Assembly (NCBI GenBank): GCA_034336665.1
Contig: CM067585.1
Span: 2,107,001-2,171,000 of the forward strand
DNA length: 64,000 bases
Direction of reading: 5' to 3'
Origin: Luscinia megarhynchos
Taxonomy: Eukaryota; Chordata; Aves; Passeriformes; Turdidae
How positions within the stretch are numbered: the first letter of the stretch is position 1; each line of letters starts with the position of its first letter. Shown piece by piece: positions 32,515 to 43,400 of the stretch. Position numbers and translations under genes: made by a program. Under the pieces are notes generated by a model that was not told the DNA's origin, did no database searches, and saw only the letters and a list, made by a program, of their open reading frames with translations.

Positions 32515-32775
32515 GGGGTCTGCAGCTCTGATCTCTGCTCCTGGGACAGGGACAGAGCCAGGGAAGGGCTGGAGCTGGGCCAGGGCAGCTCAGGCTGGAG
32601 CTCAGGGAAAGGTTCTTCCCTCCCCAGAGGTGCTGGCTCTGCCCAGGCTCCCCAGGGAATGGGCACAGCCCCGAGGCTGCCAGAGCTCCAGGGATGCACA
32701 GGGGGATTGCTGGGGGCTGGGCAGGGACAGGATGATCCTTGTGGGTCCCTTCAGCTCAGGATGTCCTAGGATTGA
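32515..32775 (+). mobile_element. CR1-type 3' fragment
   Basis: TCTGCAGCTCTGATCTCTGC, GGGCTGGAGCTGGGCCAGGG, GGTTCTTCCCTCCCCAGAGG, GCTGCCAGAGCTCCAGGGAT, GGGTCCCTTCAGCTCAGGAT. Same subfamily as 21005-21345 but with the 62-bp segment present once, so it serves as an internal reference for that triplication. Confidence 0.84.
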
Positions 32776-33164
32776 AACTCCAAAATATCCAGGACCCTGG
32801 ATGCTGTTGTCTCCTCCAAATAAAATTTCAGCCGCCTGCACAAGGCTCCAGGCAGGAGCTAATGCTGGGCAGGAACAGCCCACGGGGGGTGAAGGCTGGA
32901 GCTGCCCCAGGGGACAGCACAGGGTGGTGGCACGGCCCCATCACTTTCTCTGTGTGTTTTTGGGGCACTCGTGGCCAGTCCCACTTGACCATACCCCCAA
33001 AATCAGTTTTGACCCCCAGCAAGCAGCGCAGCCCTCACGGCTGGCAGGGATGCTGAGGCAGCAGCGAGCCGGACCAAAGAGGCGCTGTGCCCTCCACCCG
33101 CCCTCCCTGGCTGGCGCCTGGGCTGGAGCCTTTCTGTGCCTCACCTTGCCCAGGCCTCGGGTGC
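32776..33164. other. Unassigned spacer
   Basis: Mixed single-copy sequence. 32930-33010 is less GC-rich. No supported feature. Confidence 0.35.
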
Positions 33165-33439
33165 TTGGTGGGAGCAGCTCCTGTGGTGCCAGCTCCATGC
33201 AGTCATTAGAGGCCATTTACGGTCCTCATTAAGCAGCAAGGGGAGAAAACGAGCCGTGATCTCGCTGGGCTGTGCAGACAGCAGGTGCCATCCCAACCCG
33301 GAGCCTGCAGCGACGAGCGCTATGTCTCTAACAGCAGCGGGCTGGGAGTGCTCCTGGCAGGGCTGCACAGCCCAGCCGCGCACGGCGGAGCGGATAAAGC
33401 ACGGACTTGTCCCGCTGACGGAGAAAATGCCTCTTTCTG
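33165..33439. promoter_or_regulatory. Conserved-looking segment leading into a CpG island
   Basis: Contains CATGCAGTCATTAGAGGCC, ATTTACGGTCCTCATTAAGC and GCGGATAAAGCACGG. Single-copy, intermediate GC, next to the strongest CpG island in the window. Confidence 0.38.
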
Positions 33440-33892
33440 TGCCCATTTACCGCGTGCGGTGCCAGGCTCCGCCGCGGGGGCAGCGCGCGTCCCCGCGCCC
33501 CGGGGATGCTGCGTGCGCTCGTGTGCGGGCACTGCCCGGCCGGCAGCCGCCGCAGCGAGTCCAGGGCTGCCCTGAGCCCCCAGGGCCGCGGGGAGGGCTG
33601 GGCGAGCGCCAGCAGCTCCCCGAAAATCCCCTCTCCTGTGTCCCTCCGCGGCCTCAAGGCAGCGGCGCGCCCCGCTCCGTCCCCCGCAGCCCCGAGGAGC
33701 CCCGGCAGCACAGCCCCCCCGGCAGCACAGCCCCCCCGGCAGCACAGCCCCCCCGGCAGCACAGCACCCCCCGGCTCCTGCCCTGGGTGCCCCAGGACAC
33801 CCTGCACCCCACCCGCAGCCCCCCGGCTCCGCGTCCCGCTCCCCCCGGCACGCAGCGTGTGCGGGAGACCTCCCTGCGCGGCCGTGGCTTTG
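33440..33892. promoter_or_regulatory. CpG island
   Basis: Very high CpG density (TCCGCCGCGGGGGCAGCGCG, CGTGCGCTCGTGTGCGGGC, GGCAGCGGCGCGCCCCGC) over about 450 bp, directly beside a 630-bp AT-rich conserved-looking element. This pairing is typical of developmental-gene promoters or CpG-island enhancers. No coding exon or splice pattern is visible, so a non-coding RNA promoter is as likely as a distal first exon. Confidence 0.5.
33705..33772. repeat. 17-bp CCCCCCGGCAGCACAG repeat, four to five copies
   Basis: Short, almost perfect head-to-tail repeat inside the CpG island. Confidence 0.9.
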
Positions 33893-33894
33893 GA

Positions 33895-34525
33895 GCTGTG
33901 GATTTGTAGCCTGGCTGCTTCCTAGCTCAGCATGGAAGACACTCTACAATTTTTAATTTGCCAAAAAAGCCCTCTTTTTCGTTTACAGGGACAGAAGGGG
34001 GACTTTTATGTGCAATCTGTACAGCTCTCCAGAAAGCACTTACATTTATGATGTTCATGAAATTTATAGCCAGTTGGCAGTACTGCTCTCTCCTCTCCTC
34101 TCCACCAGCCACCCTGGCAGGATGGCAGACTATAATAAGCAAGCCACACATTCAAGTGGCATAAAAGGCATTTCTACAAGTTAGCCTCCTGCCCAGCCTT
34201 ATAAACTCTAACAAGTCTCTAACAAGTAGGCAGGATCTCTTTATACCCAGGGAGAAAAACCCCTTTCAGAAATGGCCTTTTCACAAAGCCCACACCTTTC
34301 TTCTAATTAAGGTTAAATAGCTCCATGTTTTCTGGCCAATTTCATTCTTTCCCCTTATTCCCCTCTTAACAAGGCAGCCTTTAAAAAGACATCACTAATT
34401 GGTGTCTGCTTCTCACATACCATGCGTGCTTTGATAGTCAGTTAGAAAGCCTTCCCCATCGATCAAACTTCCACTGAAAGGCTGCTAATGTGCTCCATGT
34501 GTCTGCCACCAGACAAAGCCAAGTG
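33895..34525. promoter_or_regulatory. ~630-bp AT-rich block, strong enhancer candidate
   Basis: Long unique sequence dense in developmental-type words: ACAATTTTTAATTTGCC, CATTTATGATGTTCATG, TTATAGCCAGTTGGC, GACTATAATAAGC, TTCTAATTAAGGTTAAATAG, CACTAATTGGTGTC and CATCGATCAAAC. GC is far below that of the neighbouring CpG island. No open frame looks coding. One of the three most convincing conserved non-coding candidates here. Confidence 0.55.
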
Positions 34526-34639
34526 GCGGCTCCCCAGCTCCCCGCTCCTCCTGTTCCCATACTCCCTCCCGGGACCGAGGGTCCGCAGCCAGCTCTGCCC
34601 CCGGCCCGGCCTCCCTGGGAATAGCCCGGCTCCGGCATT

Positions 34640-34790
34640 GAGGAGGAATGACTCCGCGATGTGTGTGGCAATTGGAAAATTAATGGGGAGTGGTTAAATG
34701 TTAAGGGTAGGATCTGAAACAGAGCAGGCGAGAGAGCAATTGTCATGCTTATGAGCCTGGAGGAGGGCCAGGGCGCTTTCCTGTGAATTC
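34640..34790. promoter_or_regulatory. Short enhancer-like island
   Basis: GGCAATTGGAAAATTAATGG, GTTAAATGTTAAGGG and GAGCAATTGTCATGC within 110 bp. Probably belongs to the same regulatory cluster as the preceding block. Confidence 0.43.
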
Positions 34791-35065
34791 CAGTCTCCCC
34801 CGGTGCTCGGAGGGTTCCTGGGGAGCGGGCTGGGTGGGGATGCTGCCGGGGCCCCGAGGACGGCAGCGAGCAGGGATTCTGCTGCTGCTTTCCCCGGCCA
34901 TGGCCGATGATGGGCAGCGGCTGCCCCATCTGCAGCTCATCATTCCTTCCCCAGCAGGTCCCGAGCGCCGCGGGGCCCGGGAGGAGCCACGAGAGATGGT
35001 TGTTGTTAGCAGAGCGCTGCGAGCCAGACCTCCCCTGGCCCTGCCGCCCCCAGCCCGGCCGCAGA

Positions 35066-35180
35066 CTCACACACGGCTTGGGTTGAAAGGGACTCTGAAA
35101 TGTCACCCAGGCCAGTCCCCCAGCCCCGCTCCGCTGCTCCATCCCAAGGACGATGCTCTGGATGTCCCAGCCCCGCTGTG
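35066..35180 (-). mobile_element. CR1 LINE 3' terminal fragment, degraded
   Basis: On plus: ACACGGCTTGGGTTGAAAGG, GACTCTGAAATGTCACCCAG and GCTGCTCCATCCC. A diverged antisense CR1 terminus. Confidence 0.68.
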
Positions 35181-36717
35181 GCTGTCACCACACCAGCTCC
35201 ATGCCACACTCCCGGCTCAGAGCAGAGCAAATCTCCCGTTCTGGGCTGTCTGGGGGGTCTCAAAGCACCAGCGGCTTAACTGTGGCTGCAGGAGTCACCC
35301 AACTGGGCTCCTGAGCTTGGGGACACGCTGGGGTTTGTCTGGAATGGAACCACAGCACGGTTCTGGAGGAGATGGCAGCTCATGGACTGGAAAGAGCCTT
35401 CCTTACCTGACCCAGGCACCTCTCCCCAGCCAGGGAACCAAAACAACCGCCTGAGAGAAAAGAGAGTGGGGGCAGAGCTGTCTGGAGTGGGCTGGGCACG
35501 CAGGATCACAGCAGGATTTGCTGTGATGCTGTTCCAAACATCTCTCTGCCCCCAGCCCCCACAGCTAATAAACGCTGGGGTTCTTCAAAGAACAGTTACC
35601 TTTCCCACTGTAACTCACGGCTGGCTGCCGCACCTTCCCCCAGGGTAAAGCCATCACCTGCAGCTTTAGAGGCCTCCAGTGGGGCAGGTAATCCTGGAAG
35701 TGTGGGCACAGGGGCTCTTTTTCTGGGGAGGGAGCCAAGGATTCCCCGAGGAGGCTGAGGAGAGAAGCAGCCAAACCCAGGCCCCTCTTTGGCACCAGGT
35801 GCTCCACGGGGCAGCCACCTGTGACACAGCACAGTGACAAGGTGGTGGGGTGTCCCCAGGGCACACACACGCACTCCAGCTACTTTTTTAGTGCTGATTT
35901 GCAGCCCTTTGTGCTGCTGGAGCCCAGCAGGAGAGAGATGGTCGGCAGCCAGGTGCTGGCTCCCTCCCAGCCCTCGGTGGGGCTTGTCAGCACCACGGGT
36001 TGTGCGGATGGAGAGCTGCCAGCACACGGCATCCCCAGGGCTCCCCGGCGGGCTGGCAGGTGCTTTCCCAGCTCTGCAGCCAGCGACAGAGCCGGGGGGA
36101 CACACAGAGCCCTGAGACACTTTTGGAAAGCCCCCTGCTTGCTGTGACCCTGCCACTCCTCCCCCGACTGAAGGACTACCTGAGGTTCTACAGCTTCATC
36201 CACGATTTGCTGCTGCAAAACAGCACGGGAGCAGGATCTTCCCTCTCCATCACACTTGGCACTGAATTTGCTGCTCTGGCAGGCAGCAGAGTTCAGCAGC
36301 TCCCAGTGCTGGGCACGGCTGCCCTTCCCCAGGCTGGTGTGCCAGGGCTGGGGGCATCTCCCAGCTGCCCCCACACCCAGCTGAGGCACAGCCGCTTTCT
36401 TGGGAAGCCTGTCAGGGCAGAGCCACGGGCATGTGCTCTGGTGCTCCAGACGGGGGGTAAATGACAGCCCTGCCCTGCAGAGCTCGTTCAGAGAGCACTG
36501 CTGCTGCCTCAGCCTCTCAGCAGCTCACAGGTGTGACTCGGGTGGCTGGGAGCCACATTTTCCACTGCACAGCCCTTTGTGCAGCTCCTGCTGCTTCCCC
36601 AGCTCTGCTCTGGCTCTATGCCCGCAGATTTCCCGTAGGAGAAACTCAAAGCATACAGAGAGCAGTCCCACCACTCTCCCCAGCCCTCTGTGTCAGCTGG
36701 GATCCCAGAGGCGTGAA
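35181..36717. other. Unassigned single-copy spacer
   Basis: About 1.5 kb without arrays or recognisable mobile elements. 35510-35620 is mildly AT-rich (CACAGCTAATAAACGC). No gene I can support. Confidence 0.35.
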
Positions 36718-36880
36718 GCAGAGAATCACAGACTGTCCTTGGCTGGACCCACAGGGATCATCCAGTCCAGCTCCTGGCCCTGCACAGACACCCCAACAAT
36801 CCCTCCCTAAGCCTCAGACCATTGTCCAAACACTTCTGGCGCTGTGGCAGCCCCTGGCAGTGGGACTGGCACCTTGTTCT
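36718..36880 (-). mobile_element. CR1 LINE 3' fragment
   Basis: On plus: AGAGAATCACAGACTGTCC, GGGATCATCCAGTCCAGCTC, CTGCACAGACACCCCAACAA. This is the antisense of the CR1 subfamily ending GGGTCCCTTCC. Confidence 0.82.
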
Positions 36881-36984
36881 GGCTCCTGAAGCTCACAGAG
36901 CTCACAGCACAGCTGCCTCAGCAGCACCCCGCTCCTGCCTTCACCTCCAGCACTGCTCCAGCACGGAGAGCACAGGAGCAGCCA

Positions 36985-37145
36985 GGCCCCACAGATGCCC
37001 CAGCCTGGAAGTGCCCAAGGCCAGGCTGGGCAGGGTTGGGTGACCTGGCCTAGTGGGAGGTGTCCCTGCCCATGGCAGGGGTGGAACGAGATGATCTGTA
37101 AGATTCCTGCCCATCCAAACCGTTCCACATCTCTGTGATGATTTT
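36985..37145 (+). mobile_element. CR1 LINE 3' fragment
   Basis: GAAGTGCCCAAGGCCAGGCT, GGGAGGTGTCCCTGCCCATG, GGGGTGGAACGAGATGATCT, then a diverged tail. Opposite orientation to the copy at 36718-36880. Confidence 0.86.
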
Positions 37146-37214
37146 ATGTTGACTTTCACCCCACCAACCCCATTTCCCTGCAGGGACCCTGCAGGGCTCA
37201 GAGCCCCAGGCACC

Positions 37215-37480
37215 TGACAGGGGCTACCTGAGAGCTTAAGCACCTCATTACACACCGAGCTAATCCTGCTGTATCAGGTGTCCTGCCGGAACATCTGTGC
37301 CGCCGTGGGAAGCGGCCACAGGTGCAGCAGCAGCTCTCCAGAGGCGGGAGGGAGCCTGCCAGGGGCCTGGGATCAGAGCAGAGCTCGTGTCAGGCTGTTG
37401 TAATGAAGTGCCTGGGGAGAGGTACATGAAACAGGCTCTCTCCTCAGAGTGTGCACAATAATTACTGTGCCCAGGGTGGG
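37215..37480. promoter_or_regulatory. Weak enhancer-like segments
   Basis: Two short patches, GAGCTTAAGCACCTCATTAC (with CGAGCTAATCC) and GCTGTTGTAATGAAGTGCC (with CACAATAATTACTGTG), lie within single-copy DNA. Low-strength candidates. Confidence 0.33.
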
Positions 37481-37812
37481 GTTTGCAGGGGAGGGGCGCA
37501 GCCCAGGCCCCTGGCAGAGGAGCCTGCTGCAATCCAAGAAGCTCTGGGGGACCTGAGACATCTCCACAGGGCAGGGATGTGACACAGGATCCGTGGGACA
37601 CCTGTGCCCTTCTGCCGTGGCAGGTGGCGGCCAGGTGGGCAAGCCCGGAGTGCCTCAGGTGGCACTGGGTCAGCAGGGGACACACCTGAACACAGACACC
37701 CGATCTGAGTGTGCAAACACCACAGGGGGTGCCTTGTCACATCTGCCCCTCCTGCCTTGGTGTCCCCGTGGGTGTCCTGGGGACACACGGCCGTGTCACC
37801 GGCACAGCCGTG
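37481..37812. other. Unassigned spacer before the 17-bp array
   Basis: GC-rich single-copy DNA. No supported feature. Confidence 0.35.
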
Positions 37813-40800
37813 CTGGGTGTGCCCCTGTGCTGGGTGTGCACCTGTGCTGAGTGTGCACCTGTGCTGGAGTGTGCCCCTGTGCTGGGTGTGCACCTGTGCT
37901 GGGTGTGCACCTGTGCTGGAGTGTGCGCCCTGTGCTGAGTGTGCACCTGTGCTGGGTGTGCACCAGTGCTGAGTGTGCACCGTGCGCTGGGTGTGCACCT
38001 GTGCTGGAGTGTGCACCCGTGCTGGGTGTGCACCTGTGCTGAGGTGCACCTGTGCTGGTGTGCACCCCTGTGCTGGGTGTGCCCCTGTGCTGGGTGTGCA
38101 CCTGTGCTGGGTGTGCCCCTGTGCTGGGTGTGCCCCCTGTGCTGAGTGAGCCCCCTGTGCTGGGTGTGCACCTGTGCTGGGTGTGCACCCGTGCTGAGTG
38201 TGCCCCCTGTGCTGGGTGTGCACCTGTGCTTCTGTGCACCCGCGTGCTGAGTGTGCCCCTGTGCTGGGTGTGCACCCTGTGCTTTCTGTGCACCCGTGCT
38301 GAGTGTGCCCCTGTGCTGGAGTGTGCCCCTGTGCTGAGTGTGCCCCCCGTGCTGGGCCCCTGCGTGCCCTGTGCTGGGTGTGCACCCTGTGCTGAGTGTG
38401 CCCCCTGTGCGCTGGAGTGTGCCCCTGTGCTGGATGCACCCTGTGCTGGTGTGCCCTGTGCTGAGTGTGCACCTGTGCTGGGTGTGCACCCTGTGCTGGG
38501 TGTGCACCTGTGCTGGGTGTGCACCTGTGCTGGGTGTGCACCTGTGCTGAGTGTGCACCTGTGCTGGGTGTGCACCTGTGCTGGGTGTGCACCTGTGCTG
38601 GGTGTGCACCCCGTGCTGGGTGTGCACCTGTGCTGGGTGTGCACCCTGTGCTGGGTGTGCACCCTGTGCTGGGTGTGCACCTGTGCTGGATGTGCACCGT
38701 GCTGAGTGTGCACCTGTGCTGGAGTGTGCACCCTGTGCTGGGTGTGCCCCCTGTGCTGGGTGTGCACCCGTGCTGAGTGTGCATCTGTGCTGAGTGTGCA
38801 CCTGTGCTGAGTGTGCACCCTGTGCTGGGTGTGCCCCTGTGCTGGGTGTGCACCTGTGCTGGAGTGTGCACCTGTGCTGAGTGTGCACCTGTGCTGGGTG
38901 TGCACCCGTGCTGGGTGTGCATCCGTGCTGGGTGTGCACCTGTGCTGAGTGTGCACCCGTGCTGGGTGGTGTGCACCTGTGCTGGGTGTGCACCCTGTGC
39001 TGGGTGTGCACCTGTGCTGGGTGTGCACCTGTGCTGGGTGTGCACCTGTGCTGAGTGTGCACCTGTGCTGGGTGTGCCCCTGTGCTGGGTGTGCACCCTG
39101 TGCTGAGTGCACCTGTGCTGGGTGTGCACTGCACCTGTGCTGGGTGTGCACCTGTGCTGGGTGTGCAGCTGAGTGCAACGCGGGTGTGCCCCTGTGCTGG
39201 GTGTGCACCCGTGCTGAGTGTACACCCCTGTGCTGAGTGTGCACCCTGTGCTGGGTGTGCACCTGTGCTGGAGTGTGCACCTGTGCTGGGTGTGCACCTC
39301 GAGTGCTGGGTGTGCACCTGTGCTGGAGTGTGCACCCTGTGCTGAGTGTGCACCCGTGCTGAGTGTGCACCGTGCTGGGTGTGCACCCGTGCTGAGTGCA
39401 CCTGTGCTGAGTGTGCACCCGTGCTGAGTGTGCACCTGTGCTGGTGTGCACCCCTGTGCTGGGTGTGCACCCGTGCTGAGTGTGCACCTGTGCTGGAGTG
39501 TGCACCTGTGCTGAGTGTGCACCTGTGCTGAGTGTGCACCTGTGCTGAGTGCACCTGTGCTGGGTGTGCACCTGTGCTGAGTGTGCACCCGTGCTGAGTG
39601 TGCACCTGTGCTGAGTGTGCACCCTGTGCTGAGTGTGCACCCTGTGCTGAGTGTGCACCTGTGCTGAGTGTGCACCTGTGCTGGGTGCACCCGTGCTGAG
39701 TGCACCCGTGCTGGGTGTGCACCCGTGCTGGAGTGTGCACCTGTGCTGAGTGTGCACCCGTGCTGAGTGTGCACCCGGTGTGCACCCGTGCTGTAGCACC
39801 CGTGCTGCGAGTGTGCCCCTGGGCTGAGTGTGCACCCTGCTGAATGCACCGTGCTGAGTGTGCACCTGTGCTGTGTGTGCACGTGCTGAGTGCCCTCGGG
39901 TGTGCAATCTGCTGGGTGTGCACCCTGTGCTGGTGTGTTCGTGCTGTGTGCACCCTGTGCTGGGTGTGCACCGTGCTGAGTGTGCACCTGTGCTGGGTGT
40001 GCACCCTGTGCTGGGTGTGCACCCGTGCTGGAGTGTGCACCTGTGCTGGGAGTGTGCACCCGTGCTGAGTGTGCACCTGTGCTGGGTGTGCACCTGTGCT
40101 GGTGTGCACCTGTGCTGAGTGTGCCCTGTGCTGGGTGTGCACCTGTGCTGAGTGTGCACCTGTGCTGAGGTGCGCCCAGCTGAGTGTGCACCCTGTGCTG
40201 AGTGTGCACCCTGTGCTGGGTGTGCACCTGTGCTGGGTGTGCACCCGTGCTGGGAGTGTGCTGTGCACCTGTGCTGGTGCACCTGTGCTGGGTGTGCACC
40301 TGTGCTGAGTGTGCCCCTGTGCTGGGTGTGCACCCGTGCTGAGTGTGCACCCTGTGCTGGGTGTGCCCCTGTGCTGAGTGTGCACCCGTGCTGGGTGTGC
40401 ACCTGTGCTGGTGTGCTCCCTGTGCTGGGTGTGCACCTGTGCTGGGTGTGCCCCTGTGCTGAGTGTGCCCCTGGTGTGTGCACCCTGTGCTGGGTGTGCA
40501 CCCGTGCTGAGTGTGCACCCCTGTGCTGAGTGTGCACCTGTGCTGGGTGTGCACCTGTGCTGGGTGTGCACCCTGTGCTGGGTGTGCACCCTGTGCTGGG
40601 TGCACCAGTGCGTGCACCTGTGCTGGGTGTGCCCCTGTGCTGGTGTGCACCCGTGCTGAGTGTGCACCTGTGCTGGGTGTGCCCCTGTGCTGGGTGTGCA
40701 CCGTGCTGAGTGTGCACCCTGTGCTGAGTGTGCACCCTGTGCTGTGAGTGTGCACCTGTGCTGGGTGTGCACCCTGTGCTGAGTGTGCACCCCTGTGCTG

Positions 40801-41088
40801 AGTGTGCACCCTGTGCTGAGTGTGCACCCTGTGCTGGGTGTGCACCTGTGCTGAGTGTGCACCTGTGCTGAGTGTGCACCTGTGCTGAGTGTGCACCTGT
40901 GCTGGGTGTGCACCTGTGCTGGGTGTGCACCCGTGCTGGGTGTGCACCTGTGCTGGTGTGCCCCTGTGCTGGGTGTGCACCTGTGCTGGGTGTGCACCTG
41001 TGCTGGGTGTGCACCCGTGCTGGGTGTGCCCCTGTGCTGGGTGTGCACCCGTGCTGGGTGTGCACCCGTGCTGGGTGTGCCCTCAGGC
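37813..41088. repeat. 17-bp TGTGCTGGGTGTGCACC array, 3.3 kb
   Basis: The largest array here: roughly 190 copies of a 17-bp unit with CTGGG/CTGAG, GCACC/GCCCC and CCTGTG/CCCGTG variants and many single-base slips. Each unit carries GTGCAC (ApaLI) or GTGCCC, plus the alternating purine-pyrimidine word GTGTGCAC, which favours Z-DNA. Several dozen units also contain CACCTG, the ZEB/SNAI-type E2-box. A 17-bp unit shifts frame each copy, yet no phase creates a minus-strand stop, so all three minus frames stay open for 1,120-1,170 codons. These are not proteins. No periodic substitution pattern favouring one frame is visible. Confidence 0.97.
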
Positions 41089-41219
41089 TGCCCAGCTGCT
41101 CCCCTGCCTCGGGCCGGGGGGTCCCGGCTCTGAGCCATCCCCGGCCACCGCTCCCCTCTCTCTGCCTCATTTCCCGCTCCCCTCCCGCGGACCTGCCTCC
41201 AGCTGCCGCTCCTTGCTCT

Positions 41220-41312
41220 GCCTCTCACAGCCGGATTAAAGGGCCCTTTAGTACCGGGATTTTATCCCCATGCAGGCACTTTCAATCTGCAATCAAAACA
41301 CTTCTCAGCCTC
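41220..41312. promoter_or_regulatory. Short conserved-looking element beside the 17-bp array
   Basis: CCGGATTAAAGGGCCCTTTA (GGGCCC palindrome flanked by TTTA/TAAA), GGGATTTTATCCCC and TTTCAATCTGCAATC. TAAAGGGCCCTTTA is a perfect 14-bp palindrome. Single-copy. Confidence 0.4.
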
Positions 41313-42090
41313 CCTGGGAGCAGCTGAGCAGCCCGGGCAGTGCAGCTCTGCAGGGCTTTGTGCTGCCCTGCCCTGCTCAGGGGGCTCCTCTCAGGCTCCC
41401 TCAGGCTTTGCCCGTGCCCTGGACACAGCTCTGTGCAGCTCAGGGGCCTCCCTGTCTCATCTCTGATTTTTTCAGCGTTCCTTGGCCACACAAAAATGCA
41501 TCTTTCAGCCGTGCCTGGTGCGAGGGCTTCACAGGCAAAGCTCCTCTCTCCGTTCCCTTGAGACAGCTCACACCCACTTTGTGTGGATGGGGCAGCTGAG
41601 GCAAAGGGCAGCCAGGAGATTTTTGGTTCTGAAAGAGCCCCAGGTGCCCCAGCTCCTTCACAGGGCCAGGGCAAGCTGCTCCCCACATCTTCAGAGCCTG
41701 CAGGGTGGAGGGGGGTCGTGCACTCAGGTAAAGCCCCCAGGAGGTGCTGGCAGGAGCTCTGAGCACAGGGGCTGCCGTGGCCCCTGGCAGTGACACAGGG
41801 ACAGCCCAGGTGGCCAACAAGGATCCCTCAGGGACAGGAACGAGGAGGCAGAGGGATCCACAGCACTCACACACCGGGGTTTGTGTTCTGGCCTTCTCAG
41901 GGAAGGACATCAGGGCCCGTGGCAGGATGCCCCAGCTGCCCCCCTGTGCTCCGGGGGTGCAGGGGACAGCCCAGGCACGGCCACCCCAGGTCTGCCTCCC
42001 CAGCACCGGGACAGGAGCACAGAGAGCTGAGCCCCAGCTGGGCCCAGCCCCACCGAGTGCTCTGCTGAGCCCCAGAGCCCTCCCCACCCC
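41313..42090. other. Unassigned spacer
   Basis: Single-copy GC-rich DNA. Short frames on both strands without domain content. Confidence 0.35.
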
Positions 42091-42545
42091 TGCTGGGGAG
42101 AATAATCCCTTTTTGGGTTACCCTAAAAACAGAGGCCAGACAAAATTAAGGGAATGAAAAAGAGGTTATATTTACTGAAGGGCCTTCAGGTACATTTTGG
42201 GCAGACAAGCCCCCCCAGGGGCTGCACCCAGAATGGACAATGGGTCACAGGTTTTCACACTTTTATCAGTTTGGTCCATTTGCATATTGGGGGTTAATCT
42301 TCCAATTCCAGCTTCAGGTAATGAAGTCATTCACCCCAAGTTTGCTTCCCCACCCAACTCACTTTTTTTCCCATTTCTTAGGGCCTGAGGCAGTGAGGTG
42401 TCCTTGATTCCCAGCCTGGAGAGGAATTGTTGTGTCTGACCAAAATGGGAGAGCAGCAGCTCACACTGGGTATGGAGTTTAGAGTTATACACTAAAGAAC
42501 TGCAGGGTTACACATAGATGGAAAATATAAAAGCTAAAATCCTCA
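42091..42545 (-). mobile_element. Solo-LTR-like segment of an old songbird endogenous retrovirus
   Basis: On minus it begins TGAGGATTTTAGC and ends CTCCCCAGCA, giving the TG...CA boundaries of a retroviral LTR at 455 bp. It is markedly AT-richer than its flanks, carries a TATA-like stretch (GATAAAAGTG on minus) in the middle, and shows no adjacent gag, pol or env. I recall similar LTR sequence in songbird genomes. No matching target-site duplication could be read, so the borders are provisional. It is unrelated to the LTR-like segment at 660. Confidence 0.6.
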
Positions 42546-43184
42546 GGCATCACCACCTCACTCCCTGCAGCTGTCCCTGGCCGCTGCTCCTGGCTGAGGA
42601 TGATGAGGGCCATGGCCCCACCCTGCCAGCTCATCGTGCAGCAGCTCAGCCCCAGTGCTGCACACGCTCTCTGCTCTGCACAGATGTGCCACCGTTACTG
42701 AGAAGGGACAGGTTTGCTGGTGGACACAGGACAGGTCCAGCCTTCATCTCTCTTGCCCAGAAGCAGATCTCCTGGCAGAGATGTGTGGCTTCAGTGGTGC
42801 CACACATGGCCCAGAGCCTTTGGGAATTCCAAGGGGAGCACGGAGCTCCCCATGATGGTGGAAAAGCAGAATGGATGTGCTGAGGGTTCCAGAAGATGGG
42901 AGAGAGCACAGCAGGACAGGAGCCATTCAGAGATCCTGCACCTTGGGATGTCTGAGAGTCCCTCTGCGAGGCAGGGCTGGGTGCAGGAGGAGGAGATGTT
43001 TGCAGTGTCTCCATCCCCCACGCTGGCTGGCAGTGGGGAAAGCTCTCAGGCTGGCACAGGAGCAGCAGGGGGTCAGGGGATCAGAGCTGGGACAGGGCCA
43101 TCCTGGGGCTACAGGTGATCCAGAGTTCTTGGGCTGGGGAAGGACAGCTTCAGCAAAGGACAGCCAGGACTTCCCTAGGTGTCA
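42546..43184. other. Unassigned spacer
   Basis: Single-copy, moderate GC. Open frames up to 186 codons on plus cross into the CR1 fossil and lack independent support. Confidence 0.35.
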
Positions 43185-43400
43185 GCTCAACTCTGATTGC
43201 CCAAAAAGCTCTGGAGCAGTTAATCAAACAAGCTCCTGCATGTCTGTAGCAGATAGCGAGGAAATGAGCAACATCCAGCCTGGGTTTGTCAGGAACAATT
43301 TCCCCACCAGGAGCAGCAGCCTGGCAGAGGCTGAGTCTCACACCCAGATATGCACAAGGATCTTGACAGGGTCACTCCAGATATTCTCCCAGGCAAGTCA
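43185..43400 (+). mobile_element. Fossil CR1-like reverse-transcriptase segment
   Basis: AAGCTCTGGAGCAGTTAATC, then AGCAACATCCAGCCTGGGTTTGTCAGG (read in two pieces) and TCTTGACAGGGTCACTCC. These follow the order of an old amniote CR1-like ORF2 around the motif that normally reads QHGF (here Gln-Pro-Gly-Phe-Val). The frame is broken and about 60 bp in the middle have diverged. Much older than the 3'-end CR1 fragments elsewhere. Confidence 0.5.

Noticed and set aside
37851..39531. Cys-rich plus-strand frames (Leu-Cys-Trp-Val-Cys), resembling keratin-associated proteins
   Set aside because: They arise from TGTGCTGGGTGTGCACC read in frame, stop frequently, and have no conserved ends or promoter.
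37462..40980. 1,172-codon minus frame rich in Thr, His, Gln, Cys and Gly
   Set aside because: It is the 17-bp array read in one phase. Two other minus frames are open to the same extent, and no flanking exon or domain exists.
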